Of a DNA stretch of 64,000 nucleotides, positions 7,698 to 15,356 are shown piece by piece. The number at the start of each line of letters is the position of its first letter. The first letter of the stretch is position 1. The position numbers and the translations under genes are program-made. A model generated the notes under the pieces. That model saw only the letters and a program-made list of their open reading frames with translations. It did not search any database and was not told the origin of the DNA. The DNA is taken from the NCBI RefSeq assembly GCF_900188115.1, contig NZ_FZNW01000003.1, positions 186,001 to 250,000 of the forward strand. Reading direction: 5' to 3'. This DNA is from Haloechinothrix alba (GTDB lineage Bacteria > Actinomycetota > Actinomycetes > Mycobacteriales > Pseudonocardiaceae).

Positions 7698-8603
7698 GTG
7701 CGACAAGCGCATAGCGCGGATGGTGGTCCGGAGGCCGACGGGCCGACGGATCCCGCACGCTGGCGCCGGGAGACCGGTGGCGTCCTGGCGCGGCTGGGCA
7801 TCGTGGTCGGTGTGCTGCTGGTGGCAGGAAGCGGCGTATTCGCGTTGAACCACGTCACGGCACCGGAGTTCAGCCCGACGACCAACGAGATCCCCGCGCT
7901 GTCGGTGCAGCCGGCGTCGGTGGAGCCTGGTACGAACGTGCCGGGTAACGCGACGGTGGCCGGCACGGCCGTCGAGGGCGACGAAGATCGCGACGACGCG
8001 GAGCCGGACGAGCCGGAGCAGCCGTCGGCCCGGGAAACGCTGCGTGACTGGGCCGAGAGGCTCGGTCCCGAGCTCGACGTCCCGCCCCGAGCGCTGGTCG
8101 CGTACGGGATGGCCGAGATCTCGATGCGGGAGAGCCAGCCGAGCTGCCAGTTGTCCTGGGCGACGTTGGCAGGGATCGGCCGGGTCGAGTCCTATCACGG
8201 CCAGTACGGGGACGCGGTCCTCCAGGACAACGGAGTGCCGTCCGAGCCGATCATCGGGATCGCGCTGGATGGCTCCGGTGACGTGAAACGGATCCAGGAC
8301 ACCGACGGGGGCAAGTGGGACGGCGATGCGGAGTACGACCGCGCGGTCGGGCCCATGCAGTTCATCCCGAGCACCTGGAGCCGGTTCGCGGTGGACGGCA
8401 ACGGCAACGGCGAGTCCCACCCGCAGCAGATCGACGACGCCGCGCTCGCTGCGGCCCACTACCTGTGCCGCAGCGGCCGCGACATGTCCAGCGGGCAGGG
8501 CTGGTGGCAGGGTGTCCTGTCGTACAACGACTCCGTCGAGTACGGGCAGCGCGTCTTCGCCGTCGCCGACTCGTACGCGAGCACGGCGCAGTCACTCGGC
8601 TGA
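7698..8603 (+). CDS. Membrane-anchored lytic murein transglycosylase
   Basis: A 301-residue protein with a short cytoplasmic N-terminus, one transmembrane segment (about residues 33-50, LGIVVGVLLVAGSGVFAL), an acidic linker (about 90-115) and a C-terminal transglycosylase domain. AGIGRVESYHG contains the likely catalytic Glu (about residue 164). The motifs GPMQFIPSTWSRFAVDGNGN and AALAAAHYLC are characteristic of the MltB-like SLT family. It would cleave glycan strands of peptidoglycan outside the cell. The start is GTG 7698, 9 nt after GGGAGG; upstream codons are open but less well spaced. Confidence 0.9.
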   Translation: MRQAHSADGGPEADGPTDPARWRRETGGVLARLGIVVGVLLVAGSGVFALNHVTAPEFSPTTNEIPALSVQPASVEPGTNVPGNATVAGTAVEGDEDRDDAEPDEPEQPSARETLRDWAERLGPELDVPPRALVAYGMAEISMRESQPSCQLSWATLAGIGRVESYHGQYGDAVLQDNGVPSEPIIGIALDGSGDVKRIQDTDGGKWDGDAEYDRAVGPMQFIPSTWSRFAVDGNGNGESHPQQIDDAALAAAHYLCRSGRDMSSGQGWWQGVLSYNDSVEYGQRVFAVADSYASTAQSLG

Positions 8604-8759
8604 GTACGGAACCGGTCGCGCCCCGTCAGCGGCTGCCGGAGCACCCTCCTGGCGGCCGCGCAAGCGCTGGACGCGTGGCAGCCGCGCGCTCGCCGGCGGG
8701 TGAGCGCGGTGTGTGACGGTGGCCTTCGTGACGCCCGCGTGAAGTGCTAGCGTCGATTC

Positions 8760-9209
8760 GTGCCGGTCAACAGCTTCTCCGTCGGGCGAAGGCTCGCCGA
8801 GGTCGGCGTCTGCGTCGCCAGCCTGGCCGCGAGTGTCGCGCTGGCCTGGTGGCAGTGGGAGCAGTTCGCGTCGGCGGGCGGCACACTGCAGAACCTCGGC
8901 TATGTGCTGCAGTGGCCCCTGTTCGGGCTCTTCCCCGCATTCGTCTGCTGGCGTATGCGCGTGCTACGCAAGCGGGCCGCAGGCGACGGCCACGGGACGG
9001 ATCAGGTGGCGCCGGGCGATCCAGGGGATGCGCTCCGGCGCGCACCCGGTCCGGCCGTGACCGGCAGGCAGGGCGGCGATGCCGGCGACGGTGGCGGCGA
9101 GGCCGGGGCCGGCGACGGGGCCGATGACGAGCTCGCGGCCTATAACCGGTATCTTGCGGAGCTGAACGCGCGGGACAACCACCGAGGAAGGCCGGCTCAC
9201 CCGAGATGA
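8760..9209 (+). CDS. Small integral membrane protein, 149 aa
   Basis: Two hydrophobic segments are predicted: about residues 13-33 (VGVCVASLAASVALAWWQW) and 45-63 (LGYVLQWPLFGLFPAFVCW). A basic WRMRVLRKRAAG loop follows, then a Gly/Asp-rich linker, and the protein ends with the short conserved-looking DDELAAYNRYLAELNARD. The start is GTG. The stop overlaps the start of the next gene in ATGA, showing translational coupling with the DUF3817-like gene. No enzymatic motif; the family is known to me only as a hypothetical actinobacterial membrane protein. Confidence 0.75.
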   Translation: MPVNSFSVGRRLAEVGVCVASLAASVALAWWQWEQFASAGGTLQNLGYVLQWPLFGLFPAFVCWRMRVLRKRAAGDGHGTDQVAPGDPGDALRRAPGPAVTGRQGGDAGDGGGEAGAGDGADDELAAYNRYLAELNARDNHRGRPAHPR

Positions 9210-9553
9210 CAACGCGTACGGAATCGAGCGGTTCAGCGTCCCCAGCCGTGGAGGGGGGCGCGCTTCGGCGGTTCCGCGCCGCGGCGATCACGACCGGGTT
9301 CGGGCTGCTCGGGCTGGTCGTCGTGATGATCGTGCGTTACGGCTTCGGCAACGCGACCCCCTCCGCGGTGTGGTCGCCGATCCACGGCGTCATCTACATG
9401 GTTTACATGGCCCTGACCATCGATCTCGCTATCAAGGCACGCTGGTCCATCGTGGGCACCCTGCTGGTGCTGCTCGCCGGGTGCGTCCCGGTCGTGTCGT
9501 TCGTCGCCGAACATCGCGTTACCAAGCGGGTGCGTGCCGGCCTGCGGATCTGA
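9206..9553 (+). CDS. DUF3817-like integral membrane protein
   Basis: A 115-residue protein with three membrane segments: FGLLGLVVVMIVRYGFG (about 31-48), WSPIHGVIYMVYMALTIDLA (about 55-75) and GTLLVLLAGCVPVVSFVAEH (about 83-104). The motif SPIHGVIYMVYM and the C-terminal VPVVSFVAEHRVTKRV are typical of DUF3817 (YdzA-like) proteins, whose function is not established. It is coupled by a 4-bp overlap to the preceding membrane protein gene. The N-terminal 25 residues are polar and probably cytoplasmic. Confidence 0.82.
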   Translation: MTTRTESSGSASPAVEGGALRRFRAAAITTGFGLLGLVVVMIVRYGFGNATPSAVWSPIHGVIYMVYMALTIDLAIKARWSIVGTLLVLLAGCVPVVSFVAEHRVTKRVRAGLRI

Positions 9554-10232
9554 GAACAGGTACACCCCGAGGGGGTCGCGACGCGCCCGCGTGCCGGGCT
9601 TGTCGTCGGTCGGCAGGCGGTCGGCAGGCGCTGACGGCAGCACACTGGGCGCGGTAACGGTGTCCCGCATGTTCCCGGTCGCACCGTAATGCGCTACGGT
9701 CCGTGACTATTCCGGCCGGGAGGCGCGGTTCGATCTTTCCGTAGCGATACTGACGCTCGCTTGCAGTTACGATAAGTAATCGAAAGCGGAAAGTGCTCCG
9801 GCAATGAACCGCCGAAAGTGTTGCATTCTCCCGGTGTTGATCACTTGCTGTTCCGTAAAACGGGCCTGGATGGCGGGTGAACACCACATCATCGTGCGTA
9901 GATTTCCCCGTAACGCTCGCCAACTGCGACGCTCAGTATGTACATCCAGTGCGTTATGTCCAGAGTTCTAGCCCATATGGGTGACACATAGCCTGCGGCT
10001 TGCGCTGCGTTGGTGACGGAATGCGGTAAGTTCATGCGTAGACATGGAGAAAGCTCACCCTTTAGCGTGGGCGAGACGGGAAATCGCAGGTCACGGAAGG
10101 AATGCGAGTCACGGTGGTGATCACCTGATAGGTGTAAGATTCTCCCGTGGTGCGAGACGTAGTGGTCCGTGGCAGAGCTTGACCCGGATTCCGGAAAACA
10201 GGGTCGAACGCGTTGAACAGGGAGTCACATTC
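9554..10232. other. Non-coding stretch upstream of the conservon
   Basis: About 680 bp with no convincing gene. It is clearly less GC-rich between about 9740 and 9980. A 10-bp palindrome GGTGATCACC lies at 10116-10125, followed by TAAGAT at 10135-10140, which could be a -10 element for the conservon operon; no good -35 was found. An open frame runs from 10044 into the kinase gene but lacks coding character before 10233. Confidence 0.4.
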
Positions 10233-13200
10233 GTGGCCGATACAGGACAAGAGCAAGTTCCTGTCGAGAAACTTCTCGGTCGACAACCACAACGGTCGGC
10301 ATCCTGGAGGCACCGGCTGGCCACGCTCAGCCGGTGGCGTGACTGGAACCTGCCGGTGAAGCTGGCGGCAGTCACGATCGTGCCCATCCTCATCGCCGCC
10401 GTTCTCGGTGTATCCACCCTGAACGGGCAGCTGGACCGGGTCAGCAGCCACGAGCGCACCGACAGCCTGCTCAGCCTCAGCGGCGAGGTGGGCCTGCTGC
10501 TCGACCTGGTCCAGCAGGAGCGCACCGAGACCGTGGCCTCGCTGGTCGACGGGATGGAGGGGGGCGAGCTCGACGATGCTCGCGCGGCCGTCGACAACCA
10601 GATCGACACCACAAGGCAGGCCGCCGAGCAGGCCGTGCAGTCCGACCGGGGTATGGCGGACGCGGTGAGCGAGACCGAGAACGTCCTCGGCCAGCTCGGG
10701 CAGCTGCGGGAGGACGCTGACGCGGGACAGCTGGAGCCGGTTGCGGCGATCGACGAGTACTCGGTGATCACCGAGGCGTTGCTCGGACTCGACGCCGCTG
10801 CGGTGTCCAGGATGTCCGAGGAGGCGCTCGGCGGTACTCCACAGGCGCTCCTGGACCTGCGCGGCGCGCAGGAGGCGACATCGGCACAGCAGTCGCTGGT
10901 CGCCTATGGCATCGAACGGGGCATTCTCGCTCCGTCCGAGCTGAGCAGGACCCGCACGGCAGAGGTCCGGATCGAGGACAGGCTCGCGGGCTTCGAGGCG
11001 TCCGCCACTCCCGAGCAGCGGCAGCTGTTCGACACGACGATCAGTGGCCCCAGCTTCGCCACGCGCGAGCGCATGGCCAGCGCCGCATTCGGTGAGCTCG
11101 GCTCGCCTACGGACATGGCTGTCCAGCAGCTCCCGCTGGACGAATGGACCAGTAGCTCGAGCAGGATCGTCAGCCAGCTCTCCACTGTCGGGGACGAGCT
11201 GCACGCCGAGGCCACTGACGTCTCCGCGGCACTGCTCGCCGACGCGCGCAAGAGCGTGACGCTCCTGTCGGTACTGCTCGGGCTGGCCTTCGCCCTCGCG
11301 CTGTTCGTGGTTTTCGTGATCACACGTCACCTGCTTCGCTCGCTGCGAGAGCTGCGGTCCAGCGCGATGCAGGTCGCCGAGGAGCGGCTACCGGCAGCGG
11401 TGCGGGACATCCAGGACGACAGGTCCGGTGCGGTGGACATCGCGCCGGTACCGGTGAGTTCCCGCGACGAGGTGGGCCAGGTGGCGCGCGCGTTCGACGC
11501 GGTACACGACCAGGCACTGCGGCTGGCCTCCGAACAGGCGACGATGCGCAGCGCCTACAACAGCGTCTTCGTGAACCTGTCCCGCCGAAGCCAGAGCCTC
11601 GTGCAGCGGCAGCTTCAGCTCATCGAGCAGCTGGAGCGCGACGAGGAGGATGCCGACCAGCTCGCCACCCTGTTCCACCTGGACCATCTCGCCACGCGGA
11701 TGCGCAGGAACAACGAGAACCTGATGGTCCTGTCCGGTTCGGAGAGCGCGCGCCGGTCGGGCAGGCCCGTCAGTACCGCCGACGTGCTGCGCGCCGCCGT
11801 CTCGGAGATCGAGCAGTACCAGCGAGTGGTGGTGCCCTCGCCGCCGACGACGAAGATCGTGGGGCACGCGGCGAGTGATCTGATGCGGCTGCTCGCCGAG
11901 CTGTTGGAGAACGCGACCGCGTTTTCCCCACCGGAAAGCCAGGTCACGATCGCGACAAGCGTTGCGCCGGACAGCTCGATGACGATGGACGTCCTGGACA
12001 GCGGGATCGGTATGAGCGACGAGGAGGTCGCGGAGGCGAATGCCCGCATGCGGGCCTCGTCCCCCGTGGACCTGGTGTCCTCACGGCGGATGGGACTGTT
12101 CGTGGTGGGGCGCCTCGCGAGCAAGCACGGTTTCAGCGTCACGCTGTACGGCGGTAAGGAGACCGAGGGCGTGCGGGCCTGCGTGACCGTGCCTGCGCAG
12201 CTGGTGATCGGTGCCGACGGTGGCCCGCTGACCACCGAGATGCCTGCGATCACCGAAGACACCCAGCTGCCGCGACGGCAGCCGGGCGCCAGTGGCGTGC
12301 GTCCGTCGGGCGGCGAGGCTGCGCAGGACAAGGGTGCGGGGCAGCAGGAACCCGTCAACGGCTCGCACCCCCGTGCCGCCCAGCAGGGCATCCAGCAGGC
12401 GGCCCAGCAGACGACCCAGCAGGATAGTAGCGGGGCGGGCCCGGCGACGGGGTCGGCGAGCACCGACCTGTTCACCCCGGCAGGCGGTGGAGATGGTTCG
12501 GCGAACCAGGCTCCCGACGGCGGCAACGCAGACCCCGGCGCGGGTTCGGCCTCGCCGCGGTTCAACGGGCTACCGCAACGCGAGGCCCCGGACACCTCCT
12601 CGACGGGTGAGCTCCCCACGGGCGAGGCCCTGTTCGCTCCGGGGACCGCACCGCTGTCCGACTGGTGGTCCTCCGCCGCCGCGGAGCCGGTCGAGCACCA
12701 GGAACGACCACAGTCGGGGAGCAGGCCGGAAACGACGCCGATCTTCGACGAGATGCTGTCGGTATGGTTCCGCACCTCGCTTGGCTCGAGCACGGACAGC
12801 TCGGCTGAGCAGTCCGCGGCGTTGAGCACCTGGGACTTCGCGGCGGACAAGAACTGGCAGACGGTCCGGAAGGTGGCCAACTCCGCTCCGGAGGCCTATA
12901 CCGAGGCCGGTCTCCCCCGCAGGGAACGTGGCGAGCAGCTGTTGCCCGGCAGTGCAACGAGCGAACCCGCGGAGGCCACACCCAGCAGGTCGGCACTCGG
13001 CCGTGCGGATCTGCCCGCGCGAGACCCGCACGACGTCCGGGGCAGGCTGAGCAACTTCCAGCGCGGTGTCAGCAAGGGGCGCAACGAGAGCAAGCAGCAG
13101 CCGGAGGCCGGATCCGGTGGTGCGGGTGAGGGCAGTGTGCCGGATGGCGCCGGCCGGCACGCGCAGGGAGCCGAGGCGCCGGAGGCATCCGGCTACACCG

Positions 13201-13433
13201 ACACCGGACTGCCGCGCCGTCGCCGGGGCGAGCAGCTGGTCGCGGGAAGCGTTTCCGGGCAGCAGGCGGCCACGGCGGGGGCCCACCAGCAGCCGGAGCG
13301 GGACCCGAACGCGATGCGTGGCCGGCTGAGCAGCTTTCAGCAGGGCATCCGCCGGGGCCGCAGCAGCATGACCCAACCGGCCGAGGACGGCAGTGACGAG
13401 AAGCGGGAGATCGGTGCTGGAGGGGAGGCCTGA
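10233..13433 (+). CDS. Nitrate/nitrite-sensor-like (NIT domain) histidine kinase of a conservon (CvnA type)
   Basis: Large sensor of 1066 residues. Order: TM1 (about 40-62, KLAAVTIVPILIAAVLGV); extracellular NIT-like helical domain; TM2 (about 338-362); HAMP linker; a helical segment FHLDHLATRMRRNNENLMVL typical of conservon kinases; HATPase_c with ELLENATAF (N box, about 556), VLDSGIGMSDEEV (G1) and MGLFVVGRLASKHG (G2). A long low-complexity tail follows. It ends in two copies of a module: GLPRRxRGEQLxxGS, then RGRLSxFQxGxxxGR (about 886-950 and 986-1046). No canonical H-box is evident, so autophosphorylation is unproven. GTG 10233 has GGGAGT upstream. First gene of the four-gene conservon, whose products in Streptomyces form a membrane complex resembling G-protein-coupled systems. 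Confidence 0.9.
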   Translation: MADTGQEQVPVEKLLGRQPQRSASWRHRLATLSRWRDWNLPVKLAAVTIVPILIAAVLGVSTLNGQLDRVSSHERTDSLLSLSGEVGLLLDLVQQERTETVASLVDGMEGGELDDARAAVDNQIDTTRQAAEQAVQSDRGMADAVSETENVLGQLGQLREDADAGQLEPVAAIDEYSVITEALLGLDAAAVSRMSEEALGGTPQALLDLRGAQEATSAQQSLVAYGIERGILAPSELSRTRTAEVRIEDRLAGFEASATPEQRQLFDTTISGPSFATRERMASAAFGELGSPTDMAVQQLPLDEWTSSSSRIVSQLSTVGDELHAEATDVSAALLADARKSVTLLSVLLGLAFALALFVVFVITRHLLRSLRELRSSAMQVAEERLPAAVRDIQDDRSGAVDIAPVPVSSRDEVGQVARAFDAVHDQALRLASEQATMRSAYNSVFVNLSRRSQSLVQRQLQLIEQLERDEEDADQLATLFHLDHLATRMRRNNENLMVLSGSESARRSGRPVSTADVLRAAVSEIEQYQRVVVPSPPTTKIVGHAASDLMRLLAELLENATAFSPPESQVTIATSVAPDSSMTMDVLDSGIGMSDEEVAEANARMRASSPVDLVSSRRMGLFVVGRLASKHGFSVTLYGGKETEGVRACVTVPAQLVIGADGGPLTTEMPAITEDTQLPRRQPGASGVRPSGGEAAQDKGAGQQEPVNGSHPRAAQQGIQQAAQQTTQQDSSGAGPATGSASTDLFTPAGGGDGSANQAPDGGNADPGAGSASPRFNGLPQREAPDTSSTGELPTGEALFAPGTAPLSDWWSSAAAEPVEHQERPQSGSRPETTPIFDEMLSVWFRTSLGSSTDSSAEQSAALSTWDFAADKNWQTVRKVANSAPEAYTEAGLPRRERGEQLLPGSATSEPAEATPSRSALGRADLPARDPHDVRGRLSNFQRGVSKGRNESKQQPEAGSGGAGEGSVPDGAGRHAQGAEAPEASGYTDTGLPRRRRGEQLVAGSVSGQQAATAGAHQQPERDPNAMRGRLSSFQQGIRRGRSSMTQPAEDGSDEKREIGAGGEA

Positions 13434-13509
13434 TGGCGACGACGTGGCCTGAACAACCGCGATCTTGCCGGTGTCCCTACAGCACAGTGCCTGAAGAGAT
13501 GGAGGGTGA

Positions 13510-13953
13510 ATGACGTCGCCACAACCCCAGCAGAACCAGTTCGGTTGGCTGGTGAACGATTTCGCGGAGCGAGTGCCCGGGGTCGCGCACGCGGTGGTGG
13601 TCTCGGCGGACGGCCTCTTGCTGACCTCGTCGGCACGCCTTCCGCTGGATCGGGCGGATCAGCTCGCGGCCGTAGCGTCCGGGCTGGTGAGCCTGACCCA
13701 GGGTGCGGCCCGGTGCTTCGAGGCGGGTGCGGTCAACGAGACCGTGGTGGAGATGGAGCTCGGCATTATGGTGCTGATGTCCATCAGCGACGGCTCGTGC
13801 CTGGCCGTGCTCGCGGCGCCGACCTGCGACATCGGCCAGGTGGCTTATGAGATGACCTTGCTGGTCGATCGGGTCGGTCAGATCCTGACTCCCGAACTTC
13901 GGGCGCAGCTGCAGGGGTCCGGAGGATCCCTGCTCGGAGCATCTACGGGATGA
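13510..13953 (+). CDS. Roadblock/LC7 domain protein of the conservon (CvnB type)
   Basis: A 147-residue protein with a single Roadblock/LC7 fold: LVNDFAERVPGVAHAVVVSADGLLL at the start (the typical first helix and strand), SGLVSLTQGAARCF in the middle, and CLAVLAAPTCDIGQVAYEMTLL at the end. These proteins regulate small GTPases of the MglA/CvnD type. The start has GGAGG at 6 nt. It lies 76 bp after the kinase and before the DUF742 gene, the fixed order of conservons. Confidence 0.95.
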   Translation: MTSPQPQQNQFGWLVNDFAERVPGVAHAVVVSADGLLLTSSARLPLDRADQLAAVASGLVSLTQGAARCFEAGAVNETVVEMELGIMVLMSISDGSCLAVLAAPTCDIGQVAYEMTLLVDRVGQILTPELRAQLQGSGGSLLGASTG

Positions 13954-14065
13954 CGTGATGACAGCCATACCACAGCAGGGGGCGGGTTCGGGGAGACCGG
14001 ACCCACGCCGCGGCGGACGCTCACGGCACCGTCCGCGGCACGTTCAGCGTAAGGAGGGTGAGGCG

Positions 14066-14488
14066 ATGTCTGCGCAGTCGCTTTCGCAGCGTATGCCGAC
14101 CCAGGTCATACCCGCATTACCCGAAAGGGATTCCGCTTCGGCAGACGATGCGGCTATGGTGCGTCCGTACATGCTCACCGGTGGGCGTACGAGGGCGAAG
14201 TACCCGCTCGAGCTGGAGACGATGGTCTCGGTCAAGGAGGGGGTGCCGTTCGACGGCACGTGTGACCGGATCGAACACCGCGCGATCGTGGACGCTTGTC
14301 CCACGCCTCGGTCGGTTGCCGAGATCGCGGTGAGGCTCGGGATGCCGCTGGGCGTGGCGCGGGTGTTGGTCAGCGACGCGGCTGACGCAGGGCACGTGAC
14401 CGTGCACAGGACGATGTCCGGTACAGATGGTGCCGAGGCACACCTGCTGTTGATGGAAAGGGTGTTGAGTGGACTCCGTCGGCTTTAG
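14066..14488 (+). CDS. DUF742 protein of the conservon (CvnC type)
   Basis: A 140-residue protein with the DUF742 hallmarks: MVRPYMLTGGRTR, then the winged-helix-like EHRAIVDACPTPRSVAEIAVRLGMPLGVARVLVSDAADAG (positions about 68-110), ending in LLMERVLSGLRRL. The ATG at 14066 has a strong AAGGAGG at 8 nt; in-frame starts at 13955/13958, right after the roadblock gene, would add a basic 36-residue extension and cannot be excluded. In other actinomycetes this protein interacts with the other conservon components; its biochemical role is not known. Confidence 0.92.
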   Translation: MSAQSLSQRMPTQVIPALPERDSASADDAAMVRPYMLTGGRTRAKYPLELETMVSVKEGVPFDGTCDRIEHRAIVDACPTPRSVAEIAVRLGMPLGVARVLVSDAADAGHVTVHRTMSGTDGAEAHLLLMERVLSGLRRL

Positions 14489-14667
14489 GAAGGTGTTGAG
14501 CGCCTTGCCGAGGTGGTTGGACTGCCGAGCGCACCGCGATACGGTGCGCGGGTGCCTTCTCCCGAGGTCGGATCGTTCCCCACACGGTCAGGGTCGGGAG
14601 CCGGCCGCCCGTTGTATGGTGAGTACCTCTCGGGGATCGTCGTCCGCCGTATTGGGGGTATGCAACG

Positions 14668-15282
14668 GTGAGTAACCCGGCACGGCAGCTGGCGCAACAG
14701 CAGTCCGACTCCTCGACCATGACCTCGGCCAAGATCGTGGTCGCCGGTGGGTTCGGCGCGGGCAAGACGACCTTCGTGGGTTCGGTATCGGAGATCGTGC
14801 CGTTGACGACGGAGGCGATGATGACCGATGCCAGTACCGGCATCGACGACCTCGCCGCCACCCCGGACAAGCAGGCGACGACCGTGGCGATGGACTTCGG
14901 CAGGGTCTCTCTCGATGAGGACCTGATCCTGTACCTGTTCGGCACACCCGGTCAGCAACGGTTCTGGTTCATGTGGGACGACCTGGTCCGCGGTGCCATC
15001 GGTGCGGTGGTGCTCGCCGATACACGGCGGTTGGCCGACTCGTTCGCCCCCGTCGACTTCTTCGAGGATCGCGGGCTGCCCTATGTCGTCGGCCTCAACA
15101 CCTTCGACGGGGTGCTCCGTCACGAGGTCGACGACGTGCGCGAGGCACTCTCGGTGGAGCCCACGGTGCCGATCATCCGGTGTGACGCGCGTGATCGTGA
15201 GTCGACGAAGCAGTCGCTCATCACGCTCGTCGAGTACGCCATGAAGCAGTGGGTCGCGATGAACGAGAGCGGGCACCGGTGA
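14668..15282 (+). CDS. Small GTPase of the conservon (CvnD type)
   Basis: A 204-residue Ras-like ATP/GTP-binding protein. The P-loop is GGFGAGKTTF; switch 2/G3 is LFGTPGQQRFWFMW, with Phe-Gly-Thr before Pro-Gly-Gln as in other conservon GTPases; the G4 element is NTFD instead of NKxD, which is also usual for this group. The GTG start at 14668 begins MSNPARQLAQQQ. A gap of 179 bp separates it from the DUF742 gene, whereas in many conservons these genes overlap. The partner is expected to be the roadblock protein, which would act as a GTPase regulator. Confidence 0.93.
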   Translation: MSNPARQLAQQQSDSSTMTSAKIVVAGGFGAGKTTFVGSVSEIVPLTTEAMMTDASTGIDDLAATPDKQATTVAMDFGRVSLDEDLILYLFGTPGQQRFWFMWDDLVRGAIGAVVLADTRRLADSFAPVDFFEDRGLPYVVGLNTFDGVLRHEVDDVREALSVEPTVPIIRCDARDRESTKQSLITLVEYAMKQWVAMNESGHR

Positions 15283-15320
15283 AGACCTCGGGTGAGGTGT
15301 GGGTCACGTGTATCGGGTAC

Positions 15321-15354
15321 TTCCAAAATAGTAGGAAGTCCTAGTATTTTGGAA
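15321..15354. promoter_or_regulatory. 34-bp palindrome ending 2 bp before the icmF start codon
   Basis: The outer arms TTCCAAAATA (15321-15330) and TATTTTGGAA (15345-15354) are perfect inverted repeats; the inner arms TAGGA and TCCTA around AG (15332-15343) are also perfect, and only the G at each junction breaks the symmetry. The element lies where the Shine-Dalgarno and possibly the transcription start must be. No standard Shine-Dalgarno is seen. It is a strong candidate repressor operator (TetR- or GntR-sized); the regulator is unknown. Confidence 0.65.
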
Positions 15355-15356
15355 GC

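Noticed and set aside
14469..14675. 68-codon frame bridging the DUF742 and GTPase genes as a separate protein
   Set aside because: About a quarter of its third codon positions are A or T, unlike real genes here, and no family is recognised; kept only as an observation.
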